Origin: JAVJRN01 sp040218415
Lineage (GTDB): Bacteria > Bacteroidota > Bacteroidia > Cytophagales > Cyclobacteriaceae
Direction of reading: 5' to 3'
DNA: 64,000 bases
NCBI GenBank assembly: GCA_040218415.1
Contig: JAVJRN010000054.1
Location: forward strand, 62,001-126,000
Made by a program: the position numbers and the translations under genes. Positions within the stretch are counted from its first letter, which is position 1. Each line of letters starts with the position of its first letter. Positions 46,279 through 56,200 of this stretch are shown here, piece after piece. The notes beneath the pieces were generated by a model. The model had not been told where the DNA came from, searched no databases, and saw only the letters and a program-made list of their open reading frames with translations.

Positions 46279-46308
46279 TGACTGTGATAACGTGGATGAC
46301 TAGTTTTG
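46278..46308 (+). promoter_or_regulatory. Bacteroidota-type promoter of the 38-residue gene
   Basis: TTG (46278-46280), 20 nt, then TAGTTTTG (46301-46308), a perfect TAnnTTTG. The expected start near 46314 lies about 14 nt before the ATG at 46328. Confidence 0.6.
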
Positions 46309-46327
46309 ATAGATAAAATTTAGCCCC

Positions 46328-46444
46328 ATGAGAAAAATCGTCACAGCAATTGCATTGGTTATTATTTCAAGCACGTTGGTGCTGTTAGGAATAAGAAAGT
46401 CTAAAGTACAATCAAGTAGTCAGCCGCCACGTCTATTCGTTTGA
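46328..46444 (+). CDS. Candidate small membrane peptide, 38 residues
   Basis: Opens with ATG: a short basic start (MRK), one hydrophobic helix (residues 4-21, IVTAIALVIISSTLVLLG), a basic stretch (IRKSKV) and a Ser/Pro-rich tail ending QPPRLFV. This follows the positive-inside rule for a single-pass peptide. Evidence for being real: its own strong promoter about 20 nt upstream, a terminator 14 nt downstream, and separation from leuS by 75 nt. I do not recognise the family, and an RNA of unknown function from the same promoter is an alternative. Confidence 0.5.
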   Translation: MRKIVTAIALVIISSTLVLLGIRKSKVQSSSQPPRLFV

Positions 46445-46457
46445 TTGAGTCGATCAC

Positions 46458-46493
46458 AAAAAAATCCGTTGATTAATTTCAACGGATTTTTTT
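46458..46493. terminator. Strong bidirectional intrinsic terminator
   Basis: AAAAATCCGTTGA / TCAACGGATTTTT with a 6-nt loop and flanking A- and T-tracts. It closes the small plus-strand gene and the minus-strand lipoprotein gene that ends at 46520. Confidence 0.85.
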
Positions 46494-46519
46494 ATGCTCA
46501 ATATTTACAAAAGTCGTTT

Positions 46520-47446
46520 TTAGTTTTCGCCCTCGTCTTTATTCAAATCAATATTATCTATTTGCGGAGTACTCTGATCCAGACTGTCAATTTCCGCATC
46601 AGCTTCTTCAGACCCTTTCTTATTTTTCTTTTTACCAAAGTTAAACCTAAAACCAAATCCCTTTTTTTCTATCATTTTAGTCGTATCAGACTCATCTATA
46701 ATCTCCTCTTCATTGACGGCTGCAGTATCAATCGGTTCAGGTTTAGGTTCTGGCTTCCTTTCAATTAGGTACTGACCGAAATACTTGTTGTAATAGTCTT
46801 GCTCCACATTGTTGGCTTTGTCTTTCGGATTGTATCTATAAAGATATTTTGTTTTTTTCTTTGGAGGAGGCGGTGGTGCTCTTGCCAGCGTTGGTAATGC
46901 ATAACCTGTAGAATCTACGCTTGTCTCTTCTGCTAGCGAGCCTAAGTCCGTATCTAAGCTGTCCGTTGAAAAATCAGAAGCTAAGAATTCACCAACATCA
47001 ACAAATGAAGACGAAGTGTCCACTTTTTCTTTCTCTGGTGCCAAGACGTTTTCCATTGGAGCTGTCCTCAATCTTTGGTTTTTGAGCCAGTAAGGTTCGT
47101 ATTTAACAATACCATACTTCGATTTATTTACCTCCCGATCCGGAACGATGTATTTTTCAACATACTCGAAGTAATCAACCTTTCCCCCAACAGACGCGGT
47201 AGTAGCTCCCAGAGATTCAATTGGATTACCAAGTGAGTCTAATTCTTCATAAGATTGTTCTGGAGTATTTTGAGACGCTAGATATTTAAGGCGCTCTTCC
47301 TTATCTAATTTCCATAAGTAAGAATAGTAAATCGATCGAACAGAGTCATCTAAAATATAGGTACTCTGAAATGCAGGGCAAATAACTTTATCACGGCAAC
47401 TTGAAATAGCCATAATAAATATAAATATTGTAATAAATAACCGCAT
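46520..47446 (-). CDS. Lipoprotein of unknown function with acidic, Pro-rich C-terminal half
   Basis: 308 aa from the ATG at 47446. Signal peptide with lipobox ISSC (MRLFITIFIFIMAISSC), so probably an outer-membrane lipoprotein. The first 130 residues look folded (YSYLWKLDKEERLKYL, VEKYIVPDREVNKSKYGIV); the rest is low complexity with runs of Pro (APPPPPKKKTK), Lys and acidic residues, ending in an acidic tail. No known domain; it may be a Cytophagia-specific envelope protein related to gliding or secretion genes, but that is a guess. An 18-bp palindrome lies 29 nt upstream. Confidence 0.6.
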   Translation of the reverse strand: MRLFITIFIFIMAISSCRDKVICPAFQSTYILDDSVRSIYYSYLWKLDKEERLKYLASQNTPEQSYEELDSLGNPIESLGATTASVGGKVDYFEYVEKYIVPDREVNKSKYGIVKYEPYWLKNQRLRTAPMENVLAPEKEKVDTSSSFVDVGEFLASDFSTDSLDTDLGSLAEETSVDSTGYALPTLARAPPPPPKKKTKYLYRYNPKDKANNVEQDYYNKYFGQYLIERKPEPKPEPIDTAAVNEEEIIDESDTTKMIEKKGFGFRFNFGKKKNKKGSEEADAEIDSLDQSTPQIDNIDLNKDEGEN

Positions 47447-47474
47447 TAAATGTTCATACACCGTTTACTTTGGC

Positions 47475-47492
47475 TAAAATAGCGCTATTTTA
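47475..47492. promoter_or_regulatory. Perfect 18-bp palindrome upstream of the lipoprotein gene
   Basis: TAAAATAGCGCTATTTTA, without a spacer, in the 89-nt gap between the lipoprotein gene and the SGNH gene. It could be an operator or hairpin; no standard promoter is seen beside it. Confidence 0.35.
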
Positions 47493-47535
47493 ACTTCAAA
47501 GGAAAGGGTTATTAATGAAAGAGTAGACAGTTTTT

Positions 47536-48294
47536 TTAATTGCTTAACGTTTCCCTTGCCCAAGGAAGTATATCTTCTACCCAAAGTCTGTACATTTCAC
47601 CTGATGGATGTAAGCCATCAGATGCCACCAAATCATTATCATTCGCAGCTCTGCGTGATATCGGAGTGATATTGAAATAGGTTACTTTATACTGATTTGA
47701 CAAGCTCAGATTGATGGCATTATATTCGTCTATCTCTTTCGCAATTTTCTCTCTATCTCTACCTTCTGCAAAAGGCATGGCTCCCCAATCAGGGATTGAA
47801 ACCACAAATACTTTCGAGGCATCACCTTGAGCAAAATCTATCGATTGCTTCAATAAAGATTCAAATTCCTTTTTATAAATAGATATATCGTATCCTCTGT
47901 ATTGATTGTTTACGCCTATCAATAAAGAAACTAAATCAAAATCATCGGTGGGCTGCTGGTCAGTAATGGCAGCTTGTAATTCAGCGGTAGTCCAGCCTGT
48001 TCTGGCAATGATCTTCGGTGATTGATCCGAAAAAATCAACGAATCATTCTCAAGTCGATTGAGCAGTTGAACAGGCCATCTCATTTCTTGAGTAACATTT
48101 TGGCCTATTGTGTAAGAGTCTCCTAACGCAAGGTATTTAATCGTATCTTTTTTATCCGCTGGCATCTCATCTGTTTGATCTACTAAATCATTTTCTAGGT
48201 ACTCAACAACTTCTTCTTCAACAGAACTCTTTGAGTCACTACAATTAATAAAAAATATGGAGATTATTGAAATTACTAAAATTCGGTTAATCAT
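47536..48294 (-). CDS. SGNH/GDSL-type esterase lipoprotein
   Basis: 252 aa. Signal peptide with Cys18 in FINCSD (weak lipobox), an acidic linker, then an SGNH fold: block I YLALGDSYTIGQ with Ser60, block III VSLLIGVNNQYRG with the Asn, and block V SDGLHPSGEMY with Asp and His near residue 227-230. It hydrolyses ester bonds, substrate unknown, in the periplasm or at the outer membrane. The ATG overlaps the YjbR stop by 4 bp (ATGA). Confidence 0.88.
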   Translation of the reverse strand: MINRILVISIISIFFINCSDSKSSVEEEVVEYLENDLVDQTDEMPADKKDTIKYLALGDSYTIGQNVTQEMRWPVQLLNRLENDSLIFSDQSPKIIARTGWTTAELQAAITDQQPTDDFDLVSLLIGVNNQYRGYDISIYKKEFESLLKQSIDFAQGDASKVFVVSIPDWGAMPFAEGRDREKIAKEIDEYNAINLSLSNQYKVTYFNITPISRRAANDNDLVASDGLHPSGEMYRLWVEDILPWARETLSN

Positions 48295-48644
48295 AAATTG
48301 TCGAGTTCTATTTTGAGGTTTTTCGGTAAGCCTTTTACGACTAATTTGTAGCTATCGTCAATCCATTGCTTTAAAAGCAAGTCGTCTGCGTCTTGGTTTA
48401 CCATTACCGTGTTCCAATGTCTTTTATTCATATGATAACCTGGCAAAACTGCATCGAATTGCTCTCTTAGCTTATTAGCCGTTTCTGGATCACATTTTAA
48501 GTTGATACTTTGGAACTCTTCGATTTTCGCAAGTGCGAACATTTTACTCATAACCTTAAATACCAACGTGTTATTGTCAAAAGGAAGGCTCTCGGTCACT
48601 CCTTGCTTTGCGAGACAATAATCTCGAAACTCCTCAATATCCAT
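48291..48644 (-). CDS. MmcQ/YjbR family protein
   Basis: 117 aa from the ATG at 48644; the frame is open to 48692 but the family starts at MDIEEFRDYCLAKQGVTES. The signature SLPFDNNTLVFKVMSKMFALA and PGYHMNKRHWNTV are typical of the CyaY-like YjbR fold. Members are annotated as DNA-binding on slim grounds; function unknown. It lies 2 nt after the DUF6728 gene and overlaps the SGNH gene. Confidence 0.85.
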   Translation of the reverse strand: MDIEEFRDYCLAKQGVTESLPFDNNTLVFKVMSKMFALAKIEEFQSINLKCDPETANKLREQFDAVLPGYHMNKRHWNTVMVNQDADDLLLKQWIDDSYKLVVKGLPKNLKIELDNL

Positions 48645-48646
48645 GA

Positions 48647-48853
48647 TTACATCGCTCTTGCAATAAATCGTGAAATTATGACAATTACGCAAATGAGAAA
48701 CATGATAATAGAGATCTTATTCACTCCATGCATCATCTTTAAACTAGTATTGGTTGGTCTGTTTGGATCTTTTTTTCTAAAGAAATAAGTAAATACCTCT
48801 CCTAAACCAAAATAGTATCCTAATCCTTTTTTTTCTTCTTCTTTTTCACTCAT
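48647..48853 (-). CDS. Small membrane protein, DUF6728-like
   Basis: 68 aa. An acidic/basic N-terminus (MSEKEEEKKGLGYYFGLGEV), the FFRKKDPNRPTNTSLKMMHG segment and one C-terminal helix (ISIIMFLICVIVIISRFIA). I associate it with DUF6728, a short Cytophagia family found near ispG; function unknown. Its start overlaps the ispG stop by 4 bp (ATGA), which supports translation. Confidence 0.7.
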   Translation of the reverse strand: MSEKEEEKKGLGYYFGLGEVFTYFFRKKDPNRPTNTSLKMMHGVNKISIIMFLICVIVIISRFIARAM

Positions 48854-50826
48854 GACTCAATAACTTCTTTTGCTTCAATCCAGTTTCCATCTTCCTTAAT
48901 TAGTTCAATCAATTCATCTAAAGCCTGCGCTGATGGAACCCCTCTTTTCATAACTTCCTTACCTTTGTAAAGTGTAATTTTTCCTTTTCCTGATCCTACA
49001 TACCCATAATCTGCATCCGCCATTTCTCCAGGCCCATTGACGATGCAGCCCATAATACCAATTTTCAGTCCTTTTAAGTGATCCGTTCTTTTACGAATCA
49101 TCGCCGTGGTTTCTTGTAGGTCAAAAAGTGTTCTTCCACAACTTGGACAAGAGATATATTCTGTCTTTGATATTCTTGATCGAGCCGCTTGTAAAATTCC
49201 AAATGATGTTTCATTGGCAATTTTATTAACATTTATATCGGCCTCTTCTCCGAAGGAAAGCATTAACCCATCACCATAACCGTCTACCAGTAAACCTCCT
49301 AGATCAGTCGCTGGAAACATCATTTTAGCATCAATGTCTAATCCTTCGTAATGTCTACAAAGAACTATCGGATTTGTTATTCCAAATTTTTGTAGTCTAT
49401 TCACTGCACACCTCAAACTAAGGAATGCATTAATGCTGCTGGAAACCATAATAAACACAGCATTTTTCAAAGCTGACAAAACTTCAACGTTTTCCTTTAA
49501 TATGGTCTTATCGTCGATCAACACAAATATTGACTCCTCACTATCAATGAAAGAGACATGATCTAAAGTAACCAAAGGGTATTTATTTTTTCTATCCGAA
49601 AGCTGATTCCAACAATCAAAATCCAGAATTTCCCGTAATCCATTGGGCAACATAAAGTCGATTGGATTATCCCCTGAATACACATAATCTGCACCCAAAT
49701 CGTTCATAGTCCATTTGTCTAGTGCGGACAGGTAAAAATGCCCAATGGATTTTAAGTCAGGCACTTTTACTGCGTTTAATGAGGAAAAATTGGCAATTAC
49801 TCGCGGTACATTGTCACCACCAAAATTGAGAACTTCATGGGTTTGCCTTTTGCTAAACCTGAAAGGATCAAAATTGAAAAGCGCGGTTTCCTCTTCAATA
49901 TCTTGATATTCTTTTTCTGCGAGTCGTTCTACAAGAATATTTGCTACTGGTGCTTCTACTTCTGGCTCTTCAGTAAGGGAAACTCGAACCGTATCTCCTA
50001 GGCCTTCTTCAAGCAAGGTTCCTATACCCAACGCAGATTTTATTCTACCGTCCTCCGCTTCCCCGGCCTCAGTTACGCCAAGATGCAGCGGATATGGCTG
50101 TAAACCTTCCTCTTCAAGTTTTTGAACTAATAGCCGATAAGCCTGTATCATCACCTGAGGGTTGCTCGACTTCATAGATACGACGATATCAAAGAAGTCA
50201 AGATTTTCACAAATCCTGATGAACTCCAATGCCGATTCGACCATACCCAAAGGCGTATCGCCATAACGACTCATAATACGGTCAGAGAGAGAACCATGAT
50301 TTGTACCTATTCGTATGGCTGTTTTATGCTCTTTACAAATCTTTACCAGTGGCGTAAACTTTTCTCTAATTCGGTCAAGCTCTTCTGCATATGCCTGATC
50401 AGTGTATTCTATCTCTTCAAATTTCTTTTTATCAGCGTAGTTGCCTGGATTAACTCGAACTTTTTCTACGATTTTGGCGGCTAATTCAGCAGCATTCGGT
50501 GTGAAATGAATATCTGCAACCAATGGAACAAAACACCCGCGCTTATGGAGCTCATTTCTTATTTCTTGTAAGTTTTGGGCTTCTTTAATACTAGGAGCGG
50601 TTATTCTGACATACTCGCAACCAGAGGCAACCATTCGCAAGACTTGTTCAACACTGCCTTCAGTATCCATGGTGTCTACTGTAGTCATACTCTGCACTCG
50701 AATAGGGTTATCACCTCCCATCGGCACATTTCCGATCATTACTTCTCTTGTTTTTCGTCTGCTATAATTGACTACACTGTTGGTGTATTTAATTTTCGAA
50801 ATGACTTGCTGATCTACTGGATTCAT
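48850..50826 (-). CDS. ispG: (E)-4-hydroxy-3-methylbut-2-enyl-diphosphate synthase, long form
   Basis: 658 aa, against about 370-400 in E. coli; the extra 250 residues lie between the TIM barrel and the iron-sulfur domain, as in plant, Chlamydia and Bacteroidota enzymes. Barrel features: VRVNPGNYADK, IRIGTNHGSLSDRIM and SMKSSNPQVM. The [4Fe-4S] ligands are in SCPSCGRTLFDLQ and GCIVNGPGEMADADYG. It catalyses the penultimate step of the MEP isoprenoid pathway. First gene of an operon with DUF6728, YjbR and SGNH genes, joined by 4-bp overlaps. Confidence 0.97.
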   Translation of the reverse strand: MNPVDQQVISKIKYTNSVVNYSRRKTREVMIGNVPMGGDNPIRVQSMTTVDTMDTEGSVEQVLRMVASGCEYVRITAPSIKEAQNLQEIRNELHKRGCFVPLVADIHFTPNAAELAAKIVEKVRVNPGNYADKKKFEEIEYTDQAYAEELDRIREKFTPLVKICKEHKTAIRIGTNHGSLSDRIMSRYGDTPLGMVESALEFIRICENLDFFDIVVSMKSSNPQVMIQAYRLLVQKLEEEGLQPYPLHLGVTEAGEAEDGRIKSALGIGTLLEEGLGDTVRVSLTEEPEVEAPVANILVERLAEKEYQDIEEETALFNFDPFRFSKRQTHEVLNFGGDNVPRVIANFSSLNAVKVPDLKSIGHFYLSALDKWTMNDLGADYVYSGDNPIDFMLPNGLREILDFDCWNQLSDRKNKYPLVTLDHVSFIDSEESIFVLIDDKTILKENVEVLSALKNAVFIMVSSSINAFLSLRCAVNRLQKFGITNPIVLCRHYEGLDIDAKMMFPATDLGGLLVDGYGDGLMLSFGEEADINVNKIANETSFGILQAARSRISKTEYISCPSCGRTLFDLQETTAMIRKRTDHLKGLKIGIMGCIVNGPGEMADADYGYVGSGKGKITLYKGKEVMKRGVPSAQALDELIELIKEDGNWIEAKEVIES

Positions 50827-50875
50827 GAATCTGCTAATTATGCCTTGTTAACTCTTAAAGAAAAGAAAAGTTGAA

Positions 50876-51589
50876 TTAAAGATCTCCTAATTGTGGTCGA
50901 ATGACCAAGTCTTCTACCACTGCCCTATCGCTAAGCATGAAAGTAGAAAAAACCATGGCCGCAACGTCCTCGGCTTTAACAAATCTTTCATTCGGTATGT
51001 CCGCCCCTTCCCAACTTGCGGTAAGTGTAGCGCCCGGCATTACAGAGGTTACTTTTATCCCGTGCGGTTTCAATTCTTCACGCAATACTTTTGACATGCC
51101 ATACATGGCGAATTTGCTTATGCAGTAAGAACCTCCATTAGCGTAGGCGGTAATACTGGCCGTAGAGCAAATATTAAAAACGTAACCTGTTTTTCTCTCC
51201 TTCATTGATGGAACAATACCACGAGTGACATGATAAGCACTGTAAAGATTCGTATTTATCAAATCTTCCAATATGCCATCTGGTTCGTTATGTATTTCAC
51301 CGGGAACAAACCTCCCGGCATTGTTTACAAGTACCTCTACTGGTTTATCAATATTTTTTACAAATTCGATAAACTCGTCAACATCTGCCCTTTTTGACAA
51401 ATCAGCCAAGTTATGATGTATTACTGACTCGTATTTGTTTTCAATATAATCTTTGAGTTCTTGCAAGTCATCTTTATTTCTAGAACAGGTGGCAATTGTA
51501 AAACCATCCTTAGCAAACTGCTCTATAATGGCTCGCCCTATTCCCTTTGATCCTCCAGTGACTACAACTAACTTGTCTTTATTTCCCAT
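50876..51589 (-). CDS. Short-chain dehydrogenase/reductase
   Basis: 237 aa classical SDR: nucleotide-binding TGGSKGIGRAI (about 11-21), VNNAG (about 88-92), active-site Ser in CSTASI and Tyr-x-x-x-Lys in SYCISKFA. It oxidises or reduces an alcohol/carbonyl with NAD(P)(H); the substrate is unknown. It lies 49 nt upstream of ispG on the same strand and is divergent from the MlaE gene across 233 nt. Confidence 0.92.
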   Translation of the reverse strand: MGNKDKLVVVTGGSKGIGRAIIEQFAKDGFTIATCSRNKDDLQELKDYIENKYESVIHHNLADLSKRADVDEFIEFVKNIDKPVEVLVNNAGRFVPGEIHNEPDGILEDLINTNLYSAYHVTRGIVPSMKERKTGYVFNICSTASITAYANGGSYCISKFAMYGMSKVLREELKPHGIKVTSVMPGATLTASWEGADIPNERFVKAEDVAAMVFSTFMLSDRAVVEDLVIRPQLGDL

Positions 51590-51822
51590 TTGATAAAATT
51601 TCTAACTGATTAACCTAAAATGGAAAATCAGCAAATGATTGTTACTCTTTTTAGAATTATTAATCTATCTAACACCCTTATTTACTCGCTGATGAATAGC
51701 ATTTGTAACTCAGAAGTGAAGATTATGTCTATTTATTTTAATTTAAAACTGGAATAATCGTATACCAGTTTGATCTTTACTAATTTCGACAAAGCTAATT
51801 AGAACTGTGCAGAGACCAATAT
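51590..51822. promoter_or_regulatory. Divergent intergenic region between SDR and MlaE genes
   Basis: No gene. AAACTGG (51746-51752) and CCAGTTT (51765-51771) form an inverted repeat with a 12-nt loop. On the minus strand TTG (51819-51817), 19 nt, TAGCTTTG (51797-51790) fits a promoter towards the SDR gene, but would give a leader of about 200 nt. Confidence 0.3.
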
Positions 51823-52554
51823 ATGCGTAGCTTAGGAAAGTTTTTAATATTTATATCGAGCCTTTTTGTAAGGAGAGAGAGTTTTTCGACTTATTTCAAG
51901 CTCACTATTGATGAATGTATCAAAGTAGGTTATAATTCTATTTTGATTGTTGCGATAGTCTCCACATTTATGGGAGCGGTAACAACAATACAGACTGCAT
52001 TCAATTTGGTAAGTCCATTTATCCCGGATTATGTTATTTCTCTTGTGGTTAGGGATATGACTATTTTGGAACTATCTCCTACAATTATTGCTATTGTATA
52101 TGCTGGCAAAGTAGGTTCCAATATTGCTGGAGAACTAGGGACAATGCGTATTACTGAGCAGGTGGATGCTTTAGAAGTTATGGGACTCAACGCGTCATCT
52201 TACTTGGTTTTGCCAAAAATTATCGCCTCTGTACTTATGTTTCCTGCATTGGTGATATTTTCAGCATTTCTTTCCATTTATGGCGGATATTTAACAAGTG
52301 TATTTACAGGCCTCATTTCTGGATATGACTACATCTATGGAATTAGAGCTGAATTCATTGAATTCAATATATTCTTCGCACTTATCAAAGCATTCGTATT
52401 TGCCTTTCTAGTGGCTGCTATTTCAGCATATAAAGGTTTTTACACCAAAGGAGGAGCTTTAGAAGTAGGACAATCGTCAACAGCTGCCGTTACAAATAGT
52501 TGCATAGCCATTCTATGCGCAGATTATTTACTCGCTCAACTTCTACTCGGATGA
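51823..52554 (+). CDS. MlaE-type ABC transporter permease
   Basis: 243 aa, about five membrane helices. MlaE/YrbE signatures: GAVTTIQTAFNL, RDMTILELSPTIIAIVYAGKVGSNIAGELGTMRITEQVDALEVMG, which carries the EQ-DAL coupling loop to the ATPase. With MlaF it moves phospholipids across the inner membrane together with an MCE protein, whose gene is not adjacent here. The stop overlaps the start of the ATPase gene (ATGA). Confidence 0.92.
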   Translation: MRSLGKFLIFISSLFVRRESFSTYFKLTIDECIKVGYNSILIVAIVSTFMGAVTTIQTAFNLVSPFIPDYVISLVVRDMTILELSPTIIAIVYAGKVGSNIAGELGTMRITEQVDALEVMGLNASSYLVLPKIIASVLMFPALVIFSAFLSIYGGYLTSVFTGLISGYDYIYGIRAEFIEFNIFFALIKAFVFAFLVAAISAYKGFYTKGGALEVGQSSTAAVTNSCIAILCADYLLAQLLLG

Positions 52555-53294
52555 TCGAAATTAAGAACATACAAAAGTCCTTTAAAGGTAAACAAGTACT
52601 TCACGGAATTGATGCCACTTTTGAATCCGGTAAGACCAATTTAATCATTGGCTCTAGTGGTACTGGTAAGAGTGTTTTACTCAAGTGTCTTGTTGGGCTG
52701 GTAAAGCCAGATGAGGGAGATGTTTTATACAACGATAGAAATTTTACTAGAGCTAATAAGGAACTACAAACTGAAATACGTCGAGAAATAGGCATGTTAT
52801 TTCAAGGAAGCGCATTATTTGACAGTAAAAATGTGGAGCAAAACATCATGTTTCCCTTGGATGTGCTCAGCGACATGAAGTTGGAGGAAAAAAAAGACAG
52901 GGTCAACTTTTGTTTGCAGCGAGTAGGTCTGGAAAATGTGAATCATTTAATGCCCTCCGAAATAAGTGGAGGAATGAAAAAAAGAGTAGGAATTGCACGT
53001 GCAATTGTGAATAAGCCCAACTATCTTTTTTGTGATGAACCGAACTCAGGGCTAGACCCCATGACAAGCATCACCATTGATGACTTGATCGCTGAAATAA
53101 CGGAGGAATATAAAATCACTACTATTATAGTCACCCACGATATGAATTCGGTGATTGAAATTGGTCAGAAAGTCATTTTCCTACACAAAGGATTAAAATT
53201 ATGGGAAGGCGACAAGGACAATATCACCAACTCTGATGTCAAAGAGCTGAATGAATTTGTATTTGCGAACAGGATGATGAAATTGATCAAGTAA
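52551..53294 (+). CDS. MlaF-type ABC transporter ATP-binding protein
   Basis: 247 aa from the ATG at 52551; the frame is open upstream but overlaps MlaE. Walker A GSSGTGKS (about 34-41), Q-loop FQGSA, signature SGGMKKRVGIARAI and Walker B YLFCDEPNSGLD with the catalytic Glu; the H-loop is in VTHD. It powers the MlaE permease. It ends one nt before the stop of the convergent outer-membrane protein gene. Confidence 0.94.
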   Translation: MIEIKNIQKSFKGKQVLHGIDATFESGKTNLIIGSSGTGKSVLLKCLVGLVKPDEGDVLYNDRNFTRANKELQTEIRREIGMLFQGSALFDSKNVEQNIMFPLDVLSDMKLEEKKDRVNFCLQRVGLENVNHLMPSEISGGMKKRVGIARAIVNKPNYLFCDEPNSGLDPMTSITIDDLIAEITEEYKITTIIVTHDMNSVIEIGQKVIFLHKGLKLWEGDKDNITNSDVKELNEFVFANRMMKLIK

Positions 53295-56200
53295 CTAAAA
53301 AAATGCTGTCAGACTCATACTCCCTGTATGAATAACACGTTGATTTTCTGAGTTTCGACCATCGTATCTTAGTGACATTTGCAGTCCGGATTTAATATTT
53401 TGTTGCCAATTTATATTCCAGCGCTGATTGGCACCAGGCCTGAGTCCTTCTAGCAGTTCATAACCTAATGCGCTCTGCTCCTCGCCTTTAAAATCGATTG
53501 AGAGCCATTGAAATCCAATATTGATAGTTCCTTTTCCTGACCGGATAAAGTCTAAACTAGTACCCATACTCGTAATCCTAGAGTAACTATCTTCTTCTTT
53601 GTCGGAGGTGCTTTTATAGTCATATCGAATATTCGTTGTAAGTCTGAGTTTATCTGAAGGCTGCCAGACAAAAGCCGGCTCAGTTCCTAGAGTGGATAAG
53701 TTATAATTCCTAGAAATTAAGAAATCGGAGGAGCTCGTTATCTGCCCTTTACTGGATCTTGCTCGAAATACTAAAGTGGAATTTATTGGAAGCCGAATAT
53801 TCAATATTTGGTCAATCTTTTCTCTCCACTCAAAACCATTGCTCAATAAAGATTTAGAATCCTGATTATTGATCGTAAAATCGGCAGCTAAACCTGAGGC
53901 ATTTCTATTATAGAAAATAGAAAAGCGCCTATTGCTCCTTAAAAAAACCGTGGTTGTATCGGATGAGTTAGCGTTAAATGGATTGAGCCGTGATAGGGAA
54001 TTGTCGGTAGTTTTTGAATTAATATTGAGATGGGCATTAATTGCCAACTTAGCCATTTCTTGGGATAACCAAGATGACTTCTGATTCCATGAATTTGGCG
54101 CTTTTAGATCGAGTGTTTGAATATAGGTTGTTTGGAAAGCAGTGATATACTCATCAGTTGGTGTAAATATTTTAGCATATTCTCTTTCATCATTGTTTAC
54201 TGCTTCGTAAAACTCATTGATATCTTGAATACCATCATTATTTTCATCTCTCCAAGTATGCGTTCCTTGACCTGAAGGCACCTGAAGGTAAATAAATGTA
54301 CGTTTTAATTCACGAGTATTGGATGTGCTATATTGAATATTGCTAACCAAATTATTTTTAAAAAAACGGCTATTCCAAGTGGTAAAGGCCAAAAAATTCT
54401 TTTCTTTTTTATCCACTAAAAGTTCATCGACCTCACGATAGGTGAAGTTCAAATCGACATTATGATGATCCATTTGACTTGTTCCTAGTGTCCATTTTAG
54501 TTCCTTAGATCGGGTATAATCTTCAAATTCACCTGAAACGGGTAGCCTATCTTCTCTTGTTATAAATTCAAGTCTTGTATTAATTTTTGTAGTATCATTC
54601 GTTTGAATGTAAAAATTATGCGAAGCAAAATTCATTAATGAAAAACGCACACTATCCGATGTGATCTCTTGATGTCTATCTGTTGAATATTTGTATCCTG
54701 GTTGTAAAAACCATTTTTTAAATCGAATCTCATGACTGCCGCGCATCCAATTGGCTTTGGCATTCGTTGAAGCAGAATTTAGAAAAAAAACATCTGACTT
54801 CATTAAAAAGTCGCCAAGCTGATAACTAAAATCTAATTGATGTTTAACGCCATCGACAACATTTGTTCTATCTCTTAAACTAAAAGTATAGCTCAAGCGT
54901 TCGTAAGCCTTTCTGTTCAAGCTAAGCGATGCTGAAAATATATTGTCCTCTCTTGAAATTGTATCCGTCAAAGCGTTGTGCGACCAATCTCTATCGTATT
55001 CTATCGAGCGAAACCGATCCACAGGTTGAAAATTAGTAGAGTTGTGTTCTATTGAAAGTCCGGCATCTAATCTAAAGTCATTTTTAAGTGGACGACTTTC
55101 CGATTCATAGCCAGCTTTGAATGCAAAGCCAGTATTATCCTCATCGTCAAGGTTTGAATAAAGGTTTAAATCTGTATTTGAAAGAGCTATTTCAGTAAAT
55201 AATTTATCGTATTTTGTAATATTGTGTGTAGCACCTATAATTGACATCTGCCTTTTATTAGGAGTATTTACTCGTATTTCTGGTATGAAATTTCCCTGCG
55301 ATACGCCATTTACAGGTGCTATCCATTCATATATTTGTCCGTTTGCTGTTGTGTTTTTTAAGATATAATTTCCTTGTCCAAAACTCACCTCGGTAAAGCT
55401 TACTTGGTAAAAATTAGCATCACTTAAGGGCGAATATTGATAAATATCGTATGATCGACCATTATTTATGGTGTCTTTCTTAGCATACAAAATAGCGTCT
55501 TTAACTAATCCAATAGAGTCTACTCCTGAGATAAAAGATTGAAGAGTATTGTCTCCAGCCAATGAAAGTTGGGCAATATTTTCTTGGTCATTTTCAAAAC
55601 CAAAAGGGTTATTTGGGTTGTCTTTTTCCTGATATAGGTTCAAATAAATCTTGGTGTCTTTTGATTCGAACGATTGTGCTACATTCAAATTTGTTCTTCC
55701 AAAAAACTGATCAGCATATTCAAAATCAACTCTAATTCTAGAAAATCTAGTAATCAATATTTTGTTACTAAAGGTGATTTCACTCTGATTGTAATCTATG
55801 GTGTAGTCTCGATCAAACCCTCTTTCAAGTAGTTCTCCGTCAAGATAAACTTTCTCACTTCCTGCCAAAACAATAATAAACCTTTCATTATTGGCTCCTC
55901 TAAGCCTGTAAGGTCCTTGGATTCCCTCTATTGGTGCTAACATTGTAGAGGTGAATTGTCCCTTCGCAATTGAAATCAGTCCGAGTGTTGATGCTGTCCA
56001 ATTATCATTGACATTATAATTCATCAAACCGTCCAAGCCTTGGACATTTTTCCTGTACTGGAGAAAATATGACTCGTCAAATGGATTTTTAGCTACTATA
56101 TCCCCTGCCGTTAGCGAATGATCATCACTATATAGCTTAATGAATATATTATCAAAATCTCTTATTTGTTGGGTATTACCTTCTGGCTGAAAAGGTATAT

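Noticed and set aside
51779..51803. ACTAA and CTAATTAG near the MlaE gene, resembling the damage operator
   Set aside because: The half-sites are not spaced by five bases and no TTAG(T/C) arm follows; MlaE is not an expected target.
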